This document shows positions 53,436-61,070 of a stretch of 64,000 bases of DNA, in pieces (positions within the stretch are counted from its first letter, which is position 1; every line of letters begins with the position of its first letter). A program made the translations under genes and the position numbers. Source of the stretch: DFXE01 sp032054765 (GTDB lineage: Bacteria; Bacteroidota; Bacteroidia; Bacteroidales; Tannerellaceae). The notes beneath the pieces are model-generated. The model was not told the origin of the DNA and did no database searches. It saw only the letters and a list, made by a program, of their open reading frames with translations. The DNA is taken from assembly GCA_032054765.1 (NCBI GenBank), contig DAMBSC010000001.1:310001-374000 (forward strand), read 5' to 3'.

Positions 53436-54680
53436 ATGAAAAGACAAGTTCTACTTCTATTGTTTATTTTACTACTAACAAATAGAGTGGGGGCTGATAA
53501 CTCCCTTTCTCCCGATAGTTCTGTCACGAAAAAGGTTCCGCCGCGTTTTCTGGCATTGAACGGTATGGGAGGTCTTGTTCTTCCAACTAATGATTATATA
53601 CGGGAAGGATGCATTCCGGGATATGCCGCTGTATCATTGAAATTTGGAACCTATTCAACAGGTGATAGCTGGGAAGATATTGCTTATGGAATGCCCTATT
53701 ATGGGATAGGAGTATATACTGCTAAGATCTTTGGCAAAGATGCGCTGGGACAACCTATATCTGTTTATCTATTCCAGGGAGGAAATCTGAAAACCTTTTC
53801 GTCTACACTTTCACTTAAATATGAGTTGAACTTAGGGATGTCTTTCAATTGGAAGCCGTTTGATGTATTCGATAATCCGGAAAATATAGCTTTAGGTTCT
53901 TCCTCAAATGCGCATTTAGGTATAAATGCCTATTTTAAGAAAGTGCTCTCCGATAGATGGGATCTCCACTTTGGATTAGGACTTAGCCATTTTTCTAATG
54001 GAGCGATGCGTCTGCCCAACAAAGGTATTAATATGGCTGCTCCATTTGTTGAGTTGGTTTATAATTTCAATTATACAAAACCTGAAATAAAAGATCCGGA
54101 ATCATTGAAACCTCCTCCATTAGAAAAACGTATTGATTACGACATAATGTTTACCAGTTCATCCCGACAGATAAGGTTCGATACATTAGGAACAGGTTTG
54201 CCTTCAAGACTGATTGATAAGAATTTCAAAGTCTTTGCCCTTAGTTATGCAACCATGTTTGTAAAGAATTATAAATATAAATGGGGACCAAGCCTGGAGA
54301 TAGTTTATGATGAAAGTTCAGCAGTGCAGGCCTGGAGACAAATGAATCCTGAAGATGGTCAATTATATGACCGTATTAAATTAGGACCTGCACATAAGAG
54401 ATTCTCTGTAGGACTTTCTGTAAAAGGTGAATTAACATTCGAACAATTATCATTCTTCGCGAATTTTGGTTATAATTTATTGCATGGAAATAAATATGAT
54501 TTCCGTTTTTATCAGATAGCAGGAGCTAAGTTTTATTTAAAAGATGATATTTTCGCAACGTTCGGAATAAGAGCTGGCCGATTCAGTAAGGCACAATATT
54601 TATATTGGAGTATAGGTTATACAATTAAAGGTAGACCTTTAGGAAAGAAGAATAAATATATACATCATATCATTCCATGA
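53436..54680 (+). CDS. PagL-like outer-membrane acyl hydrolase (lipid A 3-O-deacylase family)
   Basis: A signal peptide (to about residue 20, RVGA) is followed by a beta-barrel-like sequence. LGLSHFSNGAMRLPNKGINM (183-200 region) matches the PagL catalytic block: His185 and Ser187 are present, but the Glu that follows PN-x-GI in Pseudomonas PagL is Asn199 here. The protein is much longer than PagL (414 against about 170), with a second barrel-like half. It may deacylate lipid A or another lipid in the outer membrane. It is probably co-transcribed with the porE-like gene. Confidence 0.78.
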   Translation: MKRQVLLLLFILLLTNRVGADNSLSPDSSVTKKVPPRFLALNGMGGLVLPTNDYIREGCIPGYAAVSLKFGTYSTGDSWEDIAYGMPYYGIGVYTAKIFGKDALGQPISVYLFQGGNLKTFSSTLSLKYELNLGMSFNWKPFDVFDNPENIALGSSSNAHLGINAYFKKVLSDRWDLHFGLGLSHFSNGAMRLPNKGINMAAPFVELVYNFNYTKPEIKDPESLKPPPLEKRIDYDIMFTSSSRQIRFDTLGTGLPSRLIDKNFKVFALSYATMFVKNYKYKWGPSLEIVYDESSAVQAWRQMNPEDGQLYDRIKLGPAHKRFSVGLSVKGELTFEQLSFFANFGYNLLHGNKYDFRFYQIAGAKFYLKDDIFATFGIRAGRFSKAQYLYWSIGYTIKGRPLGKKNKYIHHIIP

Positions 54681-54690
54681 ACGATATGAA

Positions 54691-54763
54691 ATTGAAAATG
54701 GAAAGTTGAAAATTGAAAACGGTTTGTGAGATCATTTTCAATTTTCAACTTTCAGTTTTCAAT
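54691..54763. terminator. Long inverted repeat between convergent genes
   Basis: Two 29-base arms (54691-54719 and 54735-54763) are complementary at 27 positions, around a 15-base loop. The arms are built of TTGAAAA-like words. It lies between the PagL-like and mutarotase genes, which converge, so a bidirectional terminator is likely, though it lacks a GC-rich stem. Confidence 0.6.
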
Positions 54764-54769
54764 TAAAAT

Positions 54770-55906
54770 TTACTGCTCAACAGTAAATTTATAAACGCAT
54801 CTGCTCATATATTTTTCACCGGGACGAAGAACTGTACTTGGGAATTGTGGTTGGTTGGGGCTATCCGGATAATGTTGTGTTTCCAGGCAAAAAGCGCCAC
54901 GATGCGGATAAATAACGCTATGTTTACCTTTATCATTTCCTTGCATAAAGTTACCTGTATAGAACTGAACACCGGGTTCATTGGTGTATACTTCCATAGC
55001 TATTCCACTTGTTTTAGATACAGCTTTAGCCGCTAGCTTAGTAAGGTCTCCTTTTGAGTTTAGTATCCAGTTATGATCATATCCACGGCCTCTGACTAAC
55101 TGTTCAAAGTCTTCATTGATATGTGCACCAATAGCCACCGGAGTTCTTAAATCCATTGGAGTTCCTTCTACAGAAGGCAGATCGCCAATAGGAATAAGTG
55201 TTTCGTCAACCGGTGTATAAGCATCAGCATTTATCATAATGATCTGATCTAATATAGTTGAACCAGAAACTCCTGAAAGATTAAAGTAGCTATGATTAGT
55301 AAGATTGACAACAGTAGCTTTATCTGTCGTTGCCTCATATTTAATATCGATAGCATTATCATTGGTCAGCTTGTAAGTAACTTTTACATTAAGTTTACCG
55401 GGAAATCCGGCTTCACCATCGGCAGAAATATATGCTAATTCTAATGTCTGATCATCGATTTGTTTTGCATCCCACATACGAGTATGAAATCCATTAGGGC
55501 CACCATGCAAGCAATGTCCGTTGTTATTTTGAGGAAGTGTATATTCCACTTCATCCAATGTGAATTTACCGTGTGCGATACGATTACCGTAACGACCGAT
55601 CAATGCACCGAAGTTTCCGTCTGAAGCCAGATAATCAGCAATTTTATCATATCCGAGTACAACATCTGTCATCTTTCCGTTTTTATCAGGAACCACAACA
55701 GATACCAGGCGTCCGCCGTAATTAGTAATGCAGGCTTCTGCTCCATTTTCATTTTTAAGGATATACAAAGCCGTTGGTTTTCCTTGTTCTTGAGCTACAA
55801 AGTCCGATTGTTTCAATCCAGAAAGAGTAAGTTCTTCTGTCGTTTTCTTTTCGCCACACGACAGTAATACGCATAATGCAAGCGCGGTCAGGCATAGTTT
55901 CTTCAT
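54770..55906 (-). CDS. galM: Aldose 1-epimerase (mutarotase), lipoprotein form
   Basis: Interconverts the alpha and beta anomers of aldoses. GalM landmarks: ITNYGGRLVSVVVPDKNG, GRYGNRIAHGKFTLD, LHGGPNGFHTRMWDA (active His), NLTNHSYFNLSG (second His), and EVYTNEPGVQFYTGNF with the catalytic Glu in CLETQHYPDSPN. A lipoprotein signal (MKKLCLTALALCVLLSC, Cys17) places it in the periplasm or on the surface, as is common in Bacteroidetes, rather than the cytoplasm. It is monocistronic, with a -7 box upstream. Confidence 0.94.
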   Translation of the reverse strand: MKKLCLTALALCVLLSCGEKKTTEELTLSGLKQSDFVAQEQGKPTALYILKNENGAEACITNYGGRLVSVVVPDKNGKMTDVVLGYDKIADYLASDGNFGALIGRYGNRIAHGKFTLDEVEYTLPQNNNGHCLHGGPNGFHTRMWDAKQIDDQTLELAYISADGEAGFPGKLNVKVTYKLTNDNAIDIKYEATTDKATVVNLTNHSYFNLSGVSGSTILDQIIMINADAYTPVDETLIPIGDLPSVEGTPMDLRTPVAIGAHINEDFEQLVRGRGYDHNWILNSKGDLTKLAAKAVSKTSGIAMEVYTNEPGVQFYTGNFMQGNDKGKHSVIYPHRGAFCLETQHYPDSPNQPQFPSTVLRPGEKYMSRCVYKFTVEQ

Positions 55907-55942
55907 GTTTGTTTTCTATTTATATTTTTAATCATTTGTTGA

Positions 55943-55950
55943 CAAATATA
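55943..55950 (-). promoter_or_regulatory. Bacteroidetes -7 box for galM
   Basis: On the minus strand TATATTTG matches TAnnTTTG, about 37 bases before the galM ATG. No -33 element is evident. Confidence 0.4.
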
Positions 55951-56011
55951 CACTTTTATAAGATTTTCTCTATATTTACGATTGAAATGTTAAAACTAAT
56001 CCAAATACTTA

Positions 56012-56563
56012 TTGAAAAAACAAACCGAAAACATTTCTCACTGGATTAGCGAGATAATATTATATAACTCGCAGAATGCTTTTAAGTCATTGTATATGTT
56101 ATACTATCAACGGCTTATTCGGTTTGTGTATCCCTATGTCACCCTGCAAACAGAAGCAGAAGAGATTGTCTCAGATACATTCCTTGCCGTATGGGATAAT
56201 AGAAAGTCTTTATCCGGAATAAATAACTTCGACTCCTATATCTATTCTATAGCCCGAAATAAAGCTATAAGTCATTATAGATCACAGTTTATTGATAAAG
56301 TAACTTTAGATGAAAACTTGATTGATCTTTTCCTACATACAGAGACAACTCCAGAACAGGAATTAATAACAAAAGAAGAAATAAATAAGCTGAATGCAGC
56401 TATAAACTTATTACCTGAGAAGTGTAAAATGGCTTTCAAATTAGTACGTGAAGATAAACTGAAATACAAGGAAGTCGCCGAAATACTCGATATATCAGTA
56501 AAAACGGTAGAAGCACATCTGACAACAGCAATAAAGAAACTCCGCGAAACGTTAAAAGGTTGA
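56012..56563 (+). CDS. ECF-type RNA polymerase sigma factor (Bacteroidetes FecI-like)
   Basis: Sigma region 2 is seen in AFKSLYMLYYQRLIRFVYPYV, EAEEIVSDTFLAVWDNRKSL and YIYSIARNKAISHYR; region 4 in INLLPEKCKMAFKLVREDKLKYKEVAEILDIS and VKTVEAHLTTAIKKLRE. The start is TTG: an in-frame TAA lies at 55997 and the first ATG would delete part of region 2. Such factors are held by a FecR anti-sigma factor and released by a TonB receptor with an STN domain; both are downstream (59867 and 61071), though separated from this gene by an esterase gene and a repeat element. Confidence 0.93.
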   Translation: MKKQTENISHWISEIILYNSQNAFKSLYMLYYQRLIRFVYPYVTLQTEAEEIVSDTFLAVWDNRKSLSGINNFDSYIYSIARNKAISHYRSQFIDKVTLDENLIDLFLHTETTPEQELITKEEINKLNAAINLLPEKCKMAFKLVREDKLKYKEVAEILDISVKTVEAHLTTAIKKLRETLKG

Positions 56564-56681
56564 ATGAACTTCTCATTCATAACCTTAACTCTTTACAATA
56601 TTTTAGAAAAAGATATTTTTCCTATTTAAAGGATAGGATGTATCTTTACATTTTAATTCAATACCAAGAAAATAATAGAAT

Positions 56682-59264
56682 ATGAAAAGACAAATTTTAT
56701 TTGTTGGAATTATGTGGCTCATTTGGTTTGGAGCAGGTTTGCCACCACAAATCAAGGCTCAGAATATTGTGACCATATTTGGACAGGAAAAGATTGAGAA
56801 AACGGACGAAGGAGAAGTCTTTCATCGGTTCAATAAAGGTTTTTTGTTGCCCGGAGGAACCAATCCCGGAACTCTATTCAACGGTCAGGACATGATTGCC
56901 TGGATGTATGCTGCTGGAAAATTTGTAACACCACAAGACGGAGTCGCTATCAACCTATCTTATCCCAATATGGATGGTCAGGTCGAAGACGAATATCTTC
57001 GTCGTTTGGCACGTAGTAGAGGCGAAGGCGAGATGAAACTACTTCCTCGTTGGACATGGACTGCTATGGAGGCTGATGAAACAGGACTATTTAAACGTCC
57101 TGAGATGCGGTCTGCATACCTTTACACTTCTTACGAATCTCCGAAAGCACAAATCGCATTATTGGAAACTACCGGAGGAACACGCACATATGTAAACGGA
57201 TTTCCACATGAAGGAGACCATTACGACTTTGGATATTCACTTATTCCAATTAAACTAAAGAAAGGATTAAACGAATTTGTATATACTCCTGGAAGGTTTG
57301 GAAAAGTAGCGTCTAAACTCGTGAAGCCTGATAAATCCGTGATGTTTACAAAACGTGATATGACTATTCCCGATCTCATCATCGGCGAAAATGATAGTAA
57401 ATGGGCTGCAATCCGGGTAATAAACGTTTCCGAGAAACCCCTAAAAGACCTGAAAATACGGGCTACATTATCGAGTGGTCAGTCTGCGGAGTATAAGACA
57501 CAGGATATCATGCCGATGACCGTTCGTAAGATGAGATACCAATTGCCCGCAATTGGTAATTCAGGGACATCGGGAGAGGTCAATGCTAAAATAGAACTAC
57601 TTGATAAATCGGGTAAGGTGCTCGATCAAACCGAGATTAGCTTACGTCAGGTATTGCCGTCGGTTCATCACGAACGTACTTTTATAAGTCGTATAGACGG
57701 AAGCGTACAATATTATAGTGTAGCACCCGCCATACGTGAATCAGTTGGCGAAACTAAAGCTATGGTATTGACTGTTCACGGAGCCGGAGTAGAAGCCCGT
57801 AATCAGGCGCGTGCATATAAATCAAAAGATTGGACGGATATCATCGCGGCTACCAATCGTCGTCCGTACGGATTCAATTGGGAAGAGTGGGGGCGAATAG
57901 ACGGATTAGAAGTGTTGGAAGAAGCTAAAAGAGTTTTCAAGCCTGATTTATCCAAAATATATCTGACAGGTCACTCGATGGGGGGGCATGGTTCCTGGTT
58001 TCTGGGAACAACATATCCCGATAAATTTGCTGCGGTAGCTCCTTGTGCCGGATATCCTGACATTGCCGGGTATGGCAGAGGACGTGGTGATAACATGCAT
58101 AACCAACATAAGACCTACGACGCATTTAAACGAGGAGGTAATGGTGGCCGTATACCTACTTTGGCTAAAAACCTTCAACAATCTGGTGTTTATATATTTC
58201 ACGGAAGTGCCGACAGTGTAGTATCGCCTTCTCAAGCACGCTATATGCGTGAGATATTAGGCAAATTCCATACGGATTTTTGTTACTATGAATATCCCGG
58301 TGGCGAACATTGGTTTGGCAACCACAGTGTGGACTGGGCACCAATATTCGAGTTCTTCTCTCGTCATTCCATTCCTGCGGATAAAGAAGTGAAAGAAATA
58401 GATTTCCATACTGCTTCACCCGCTATTTCGGCAAAGGACTATTGGATTCAGGTAGAACAACAGGTAAAGCATTATGATTTTACAAATATCAAGGCTTCTC
58501 AAAACGGAGACACTATCCAAGTGGCAAAAGCGGAGAATGCCGCATTGTTGGTTTTCGATATCCCGGCTTTAAGCCCTGAATCACAGCAAGTGATAATACA
58601 TATAGACGGACAGACCTTGTCGGTTCCGGCAAATAAAAAAGCGGTGTTGGCTCTGGAAGGAGGTAAATGGATAGTAAAAAATGAAATAAATAAAGCGCAT
58701 AAATATGCAGGACGTTACGGAGGATTCAAGAATGCTTATGATAATAATGTAGTACTTGTATATGCGACAAAAGGAAATGCTAAAGAAAACGAATGGTATC
58801 AGAATAAAGCGCGTTTCGATGCCGAAACATTCTATTATCGCGGCAACGGTTCTGTAGATGTTATTCCGGATACAGAATATTCGGTAGCCAAATATCCCGA
58901 TAGAAATGTTGTACTTTACGGAAATAAAGACAACAACCGTGCCTGGACGCTTTTATTAAAAGATGCACCTATACAAGTAAGTAAGGGTAAGATTACAGCA
59001 GGCTCACGCACATTCAGTGGTGACGATTTAGGTACTTATTTCGTTTATCCGCATCCTCAGAGCGAGACAGCTTCTGTAGGTGTAGTTGCAGGAACGGGAG
59101 ATGCCGGCATGCGTGCGACCTCTCCCAATAATTATATCTCGGGTATCACCGGATTTCCCGACCTGATGATTTATCGTGCCGATATGTTAAAAGACGGTCT
59201 TACAGGTATGGAAGCCGCTGGATTTTTTGATAACGATTGGACATTGGATAATCAGGATTTCTGA
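56682..59264 (+). CDS. Secreted alpha/beta-hydrolase (prolyl-oligopeptidase-like esterase)
   Basis: A signal peptide (to about residue 26, IKAQ) precedes a beta-rich N-terminal region with FLLPGGTNPGTLFNGQDMIAW, of unknown role. The hydrolase domain follows (about 355-570): LTVHGAGVEA, the nucleophile Ser432 in GHSMGGHGSWF, the acid in IFHGSADSVVSP and the His in YPGGEHWFGN. A C-terminal beta-rich part of about 280 residues completes the 860-residue protein. Related large Bacteroidetes hydrolases act on esters of polysaccharides; substrate unknown. Its place between the sigma factor and FecR/SusC genes suggests it belongs to that regulon. A run of seven G occurs at 57980-57986. Confidence 0.85.
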   Translation: MKRQILFVGIMWLIWFGAGLPPQIKAQNIVTIFGQEKIEKTDEGEVFHRFNKGFLLPGGTNPGTLFNGQDMIAWMYAAGKFVTPQDGVAINLSYPNMDGQVEDEYLRRLARSRGEGEMKLLPRWTWTAMEADETGLFKRPEMRSAYLYTSYESPKAQIALLETTGGTRTYVNGFPHEGDHYDFGYSLIPIKLKKGLNEFVYTPGRFGKVASKLVKPDKSVMFTKRDMTIPDLIIGENDSKWAAIRVINVSEKPLKDLKIRATLSSGQSAEYKTQDIMPMTVRKMRYQLPAIGNSGTSGEVNAKIELLDKSGKVLDQTEISLRQVLPSVHHERTFISRIDGSVQYYSVAPAIRESVGETKAMVLTVHGAGVEARNQARAYKSKDWTDIIAATNRRPYGFNWEEWGRIDGLEVLEEAKRVFKPDLSKIYLTGHSMGGHGSWFLGTTYPDKFAAVAPCAGYPDIAGYGRGRGDNMHNQHKTYDAFKRGGNGGRIPTLAKNLQQSGVYIFHGSADSVVSPSQARYMREILGKFHTDFCYYEYPGGEHWFGNHSVDWAPIFEFFSRHSIPADKEVKEIDFHTASPAISAKDYWIQVEQQVKHYDFTNIKASQNGDTIQVAKAENAALLVFDIPALSPESQQVIIHIDGQTLSVPANKKAVLALEGGKWIVKNEINKAHKYAGRYGGFKNAYDNNVVLVYATKGNAKENEWYQNKARFDAETFYYRGNGSVDVIPDTEYSVAKYPDRNVVLYGNKDNNRAWTLLLKDAPIQVSKGKITAGSRTFSGDDLGTYFVYPHPQSETASVGVVAGTGDAGMRATSPNNYISGITGFPDLMIYRADMLKDGLTGMEAAGFFDNDWTLDNQDF

Positions 59265-59314
59265 TTATTATTCTCTTGTTTAATCAGTAATTGAATACAT
59301 AAAGTTTGTTTTTT

Positions 59315-59785
59315 AATATCACTACTATCACTTTCGAGATATATGTCTGATTTATAGTTGATAAATAGTGATATTAAACTGTAATTTTAATATCACTTTG
59401 TTCTAACTGATATCACAAAATCCATCTACATCCTTTTTCGGATAGCTCCTGTCCGATTTTTATTTGCAAACGTCCGATTTAAAATCGGACAGGAGCTATA
59501 TTTTTTTGCAAGCGTCCGGATATTCCAACCTTAACTTTTAAATTTGTCTTAGCCGATCTTCCGATTCATTACAATCTATTTATCAAACGATTGTGATGCT
59601 TTCCACAAACCATTATATTCCTTTTTAGGAAACATTGTAATGGTTCCTAAAGAGCATCACAATGTTTTTTGGGATACTTTATTTTGTCAAAAAGTGATAT
59701 TGCGGTGATATTGAAAAACGACTCAATATCACCTTTATTTATCTGATATGCTTATATATATGTCGGTAGTGATAGTAGTGATGTT
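59315..59785. mobile_element. MITE-like 471-bp unit with TATCAC ends
   Basis: The left end AATATCACTACTATCAC (59315-59331) is identical to that of the VirE insertion; the right end (59769-59785, reverse complement) differs by one base. Inside are the palindrome GTGATATTAA-9-TTAATATCAC (59368-59396), a perfect 19-bp hairpin (59442-59499), an ATTGTGATGCT inverted pair (59590-59600 / 59653-59663) and the double GTGATATTG block (59694-59713). The first and last are shared with the 29.5-32.8 kb element. There is no open frame, so it resembles an internally deleted, non-autonomous copy. Confidence 0.55.
59442..59499. repeat. Perfect 19-bp hairpin inside the MITE-like unit
   Basis: ATAGCTCCTGTCCGATTTT (59442-59460) and its exact complement at 59481-59499 enclose a 20-base loop. 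T-rich bases follow, so as RNA it could also act as a terminator downstream of the esterase gene. Confidence 0.75.
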
Positions 59786-59866
59786 AAAAATAATTTTCTC
59801 TTGATTCTTTGATTCGACTAAGGGTTTTTCTAATTTATTGCGACTATATATAAAGAGATAGGAAAA

Positions 59867-60850
59867 ATGAATACTGGGATAGATTATATTATTGCACATA
59901 TACTTAGTGGGGAAGCCTCATCGGAAGATTATTTGGCTTTTACCTCTTGGTTGAATGAAGATGAAAAAAATAAGAAAGAATTTACCCTGCTAAAAAGCTA
60001 TTGGGATGCAGAAGTCACTTTTTCAGCAAAGATTAGCCCGACACTGTCTTTAGAAAATATTCGTAAAGAAATTGATAGGCAGGCACAACAGAACAAAAGA
60101 AAACAATTGTGGAAAATATGGGTTCCTGCAGCAGCAACGATTGCCTTGTTAATTTCACTGTCAATAGGTTTTATTTATAACAAGAATCCCAAGGTAAATG
60201 AATATTTTACTTACTTGACTAATGATAATAAAACCAGTTTTACACTGAGTGATGGGACGGAAATTACATTAAACAAAAATAGTAGCCTTACTTATACCAA
60301 TGCTTTCGGTATAGAGAACCGATATGTTAAGTTGCAAGGAGAAGCCTATTTTGAGGTTAAAAGAGATATTAATAACCCTTTTAAAGTGGCAATGCCTGTT
60401 GGTGATACTGATGCAGCTATAAAAGTATTAGGTACGATATTTAATGTAAGTATTAATGCAGAAGAAGAGAAGATAACTGCCACACTAGTGGAAGGTTCAA
60501 TAGAATTTCATACACCTCATCAAAAGATATTAATGACGCCTAATCAACAATTAGTTTACACCTATTCAACCGATAACATACAAATAAGCGACGTAAATGC
60601 AGAGGAAGAGATTCTATGGAAACAAGGTTTAATCAGATATCGCAGAACTACCTTTGTTGATCTTGTTGCAGAATTGGAAAAGAAATATAAGGTGCAAATC
60701 GTATTACAAAACAATAAATTAAAAAACCCTTACATGACTGTTACCGGTTCTTTTGTTGAAGAACAATCTTTAGAACAAATACTGGAGATCGTATCTCGAA
60801 GTTTACCTATTAAATGGTCAAAGAAGGAAAATATATATTATATTAAATAA
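59867..60850 (+). CDS. FecR-family anti-sigma factor
   Basis: A cytoplasmic N-terminal segment (about 1-80, ASSEDYLAFTSWLNEDEKNK), one membrane helix (about 84-106, VPAAATIALLISLSIGFIY), a periplasmic FecR domain (about 115-215: SFTLSDGTEITLNKNSSLTY, GEAYFEVKRD, VLGTIFNVSI, VEGSIEF) and a C-terminal DUF4974 domain (about 250-325: YRRTTFVDLVAELEKKYKVQI). It would hold the ECF sigma factor and pass on the signal from the STN-bearing receptor encoded next. Unusually, the sigma gene is 3.3 kb upstream rather than adjacent. Confidence 0.94.
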   Translation: MNTGIDYIIAHILSGEASSEDYLAFTSWLNEDEKNKKEFTLLKSYWDAEVTFSAKISPTLSLENIRKEIDRQAQQNKRKQLWKIWVPAAATIALLISLSIGFIYNKNPKVNEYFTYLTNDNKTSFTLSDGTEITLNKNSSLTYTNAFGIENRYVKLQGEAYFEVKRDINNPFKVAMPVGDTDAAIKVLGTIFNVSINAEEEKITATLVEGSIEFHTPHQKILMTPNQQLVYTYSTDNIQISDVNAEEEILWKQGLIRYRRTTFVDLVAELEKKYKVQIVLQNNKLKNPYMTVTGSFVEEQSLEQILEIVSRSLPIKWSKKENIYYIK

Positions 60851-60955
60851 TATTCGTAGTCTTTGATAGACTCAAATAAATTTTAATGTTAAATTTTATT
60901 GTAATACTAACTTAATGAATGAAAAGCCTATGACAGATCACATGTTTAAATGAAA

Positions 60956-60981
60956 ATACCGGTCATGATCACGACCGGTAT
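60956..60981 (+). terminator. Stem-loop between FecR and SusC genes
   Basis: ATACCGGTC (60956-60964) pairs perfectly with 60973-60981 around an 8-base loop. It is not followed by a T-run, so it may be an attenuator between regulator and receptor genes rather than a full terminator. Confidence 0.5.
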
Positions 60982-61070
60982 AATTCAAAGATTTAATTAA
61001 CTGCTTCAGCCTCTCTGCGTCCAAACTTTGTGGCAGAAGCACAATATCAACCTTTTATCATTACAAAAGT

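Larger units (their letters stand above)
59265..59866. other. Gene-free stretch made of repeats, between esterase and FecR genes
   Basis: No gene is supportable in 602 bases. Most of it is the 471-bp TATCAC-ended unit (59315-59785), holding several hairpins. The remainder includes the upstream region of the FecR gene, in which I see no clear Bacteroidetes promoter. Confidence 0.7.

Noticed and set aside
56275..56580. Antisense frame over the sigma factor gene
   Set aside because: The plus strand encodes conserved sigma regions 2 and 4; the minus frame is a shadow.
57980..57986. Seven-G run in the esterase gene as a phase-variation switch
   Set aside because: The frame is intact through the catalytic block and one short run alone is weak evidence.
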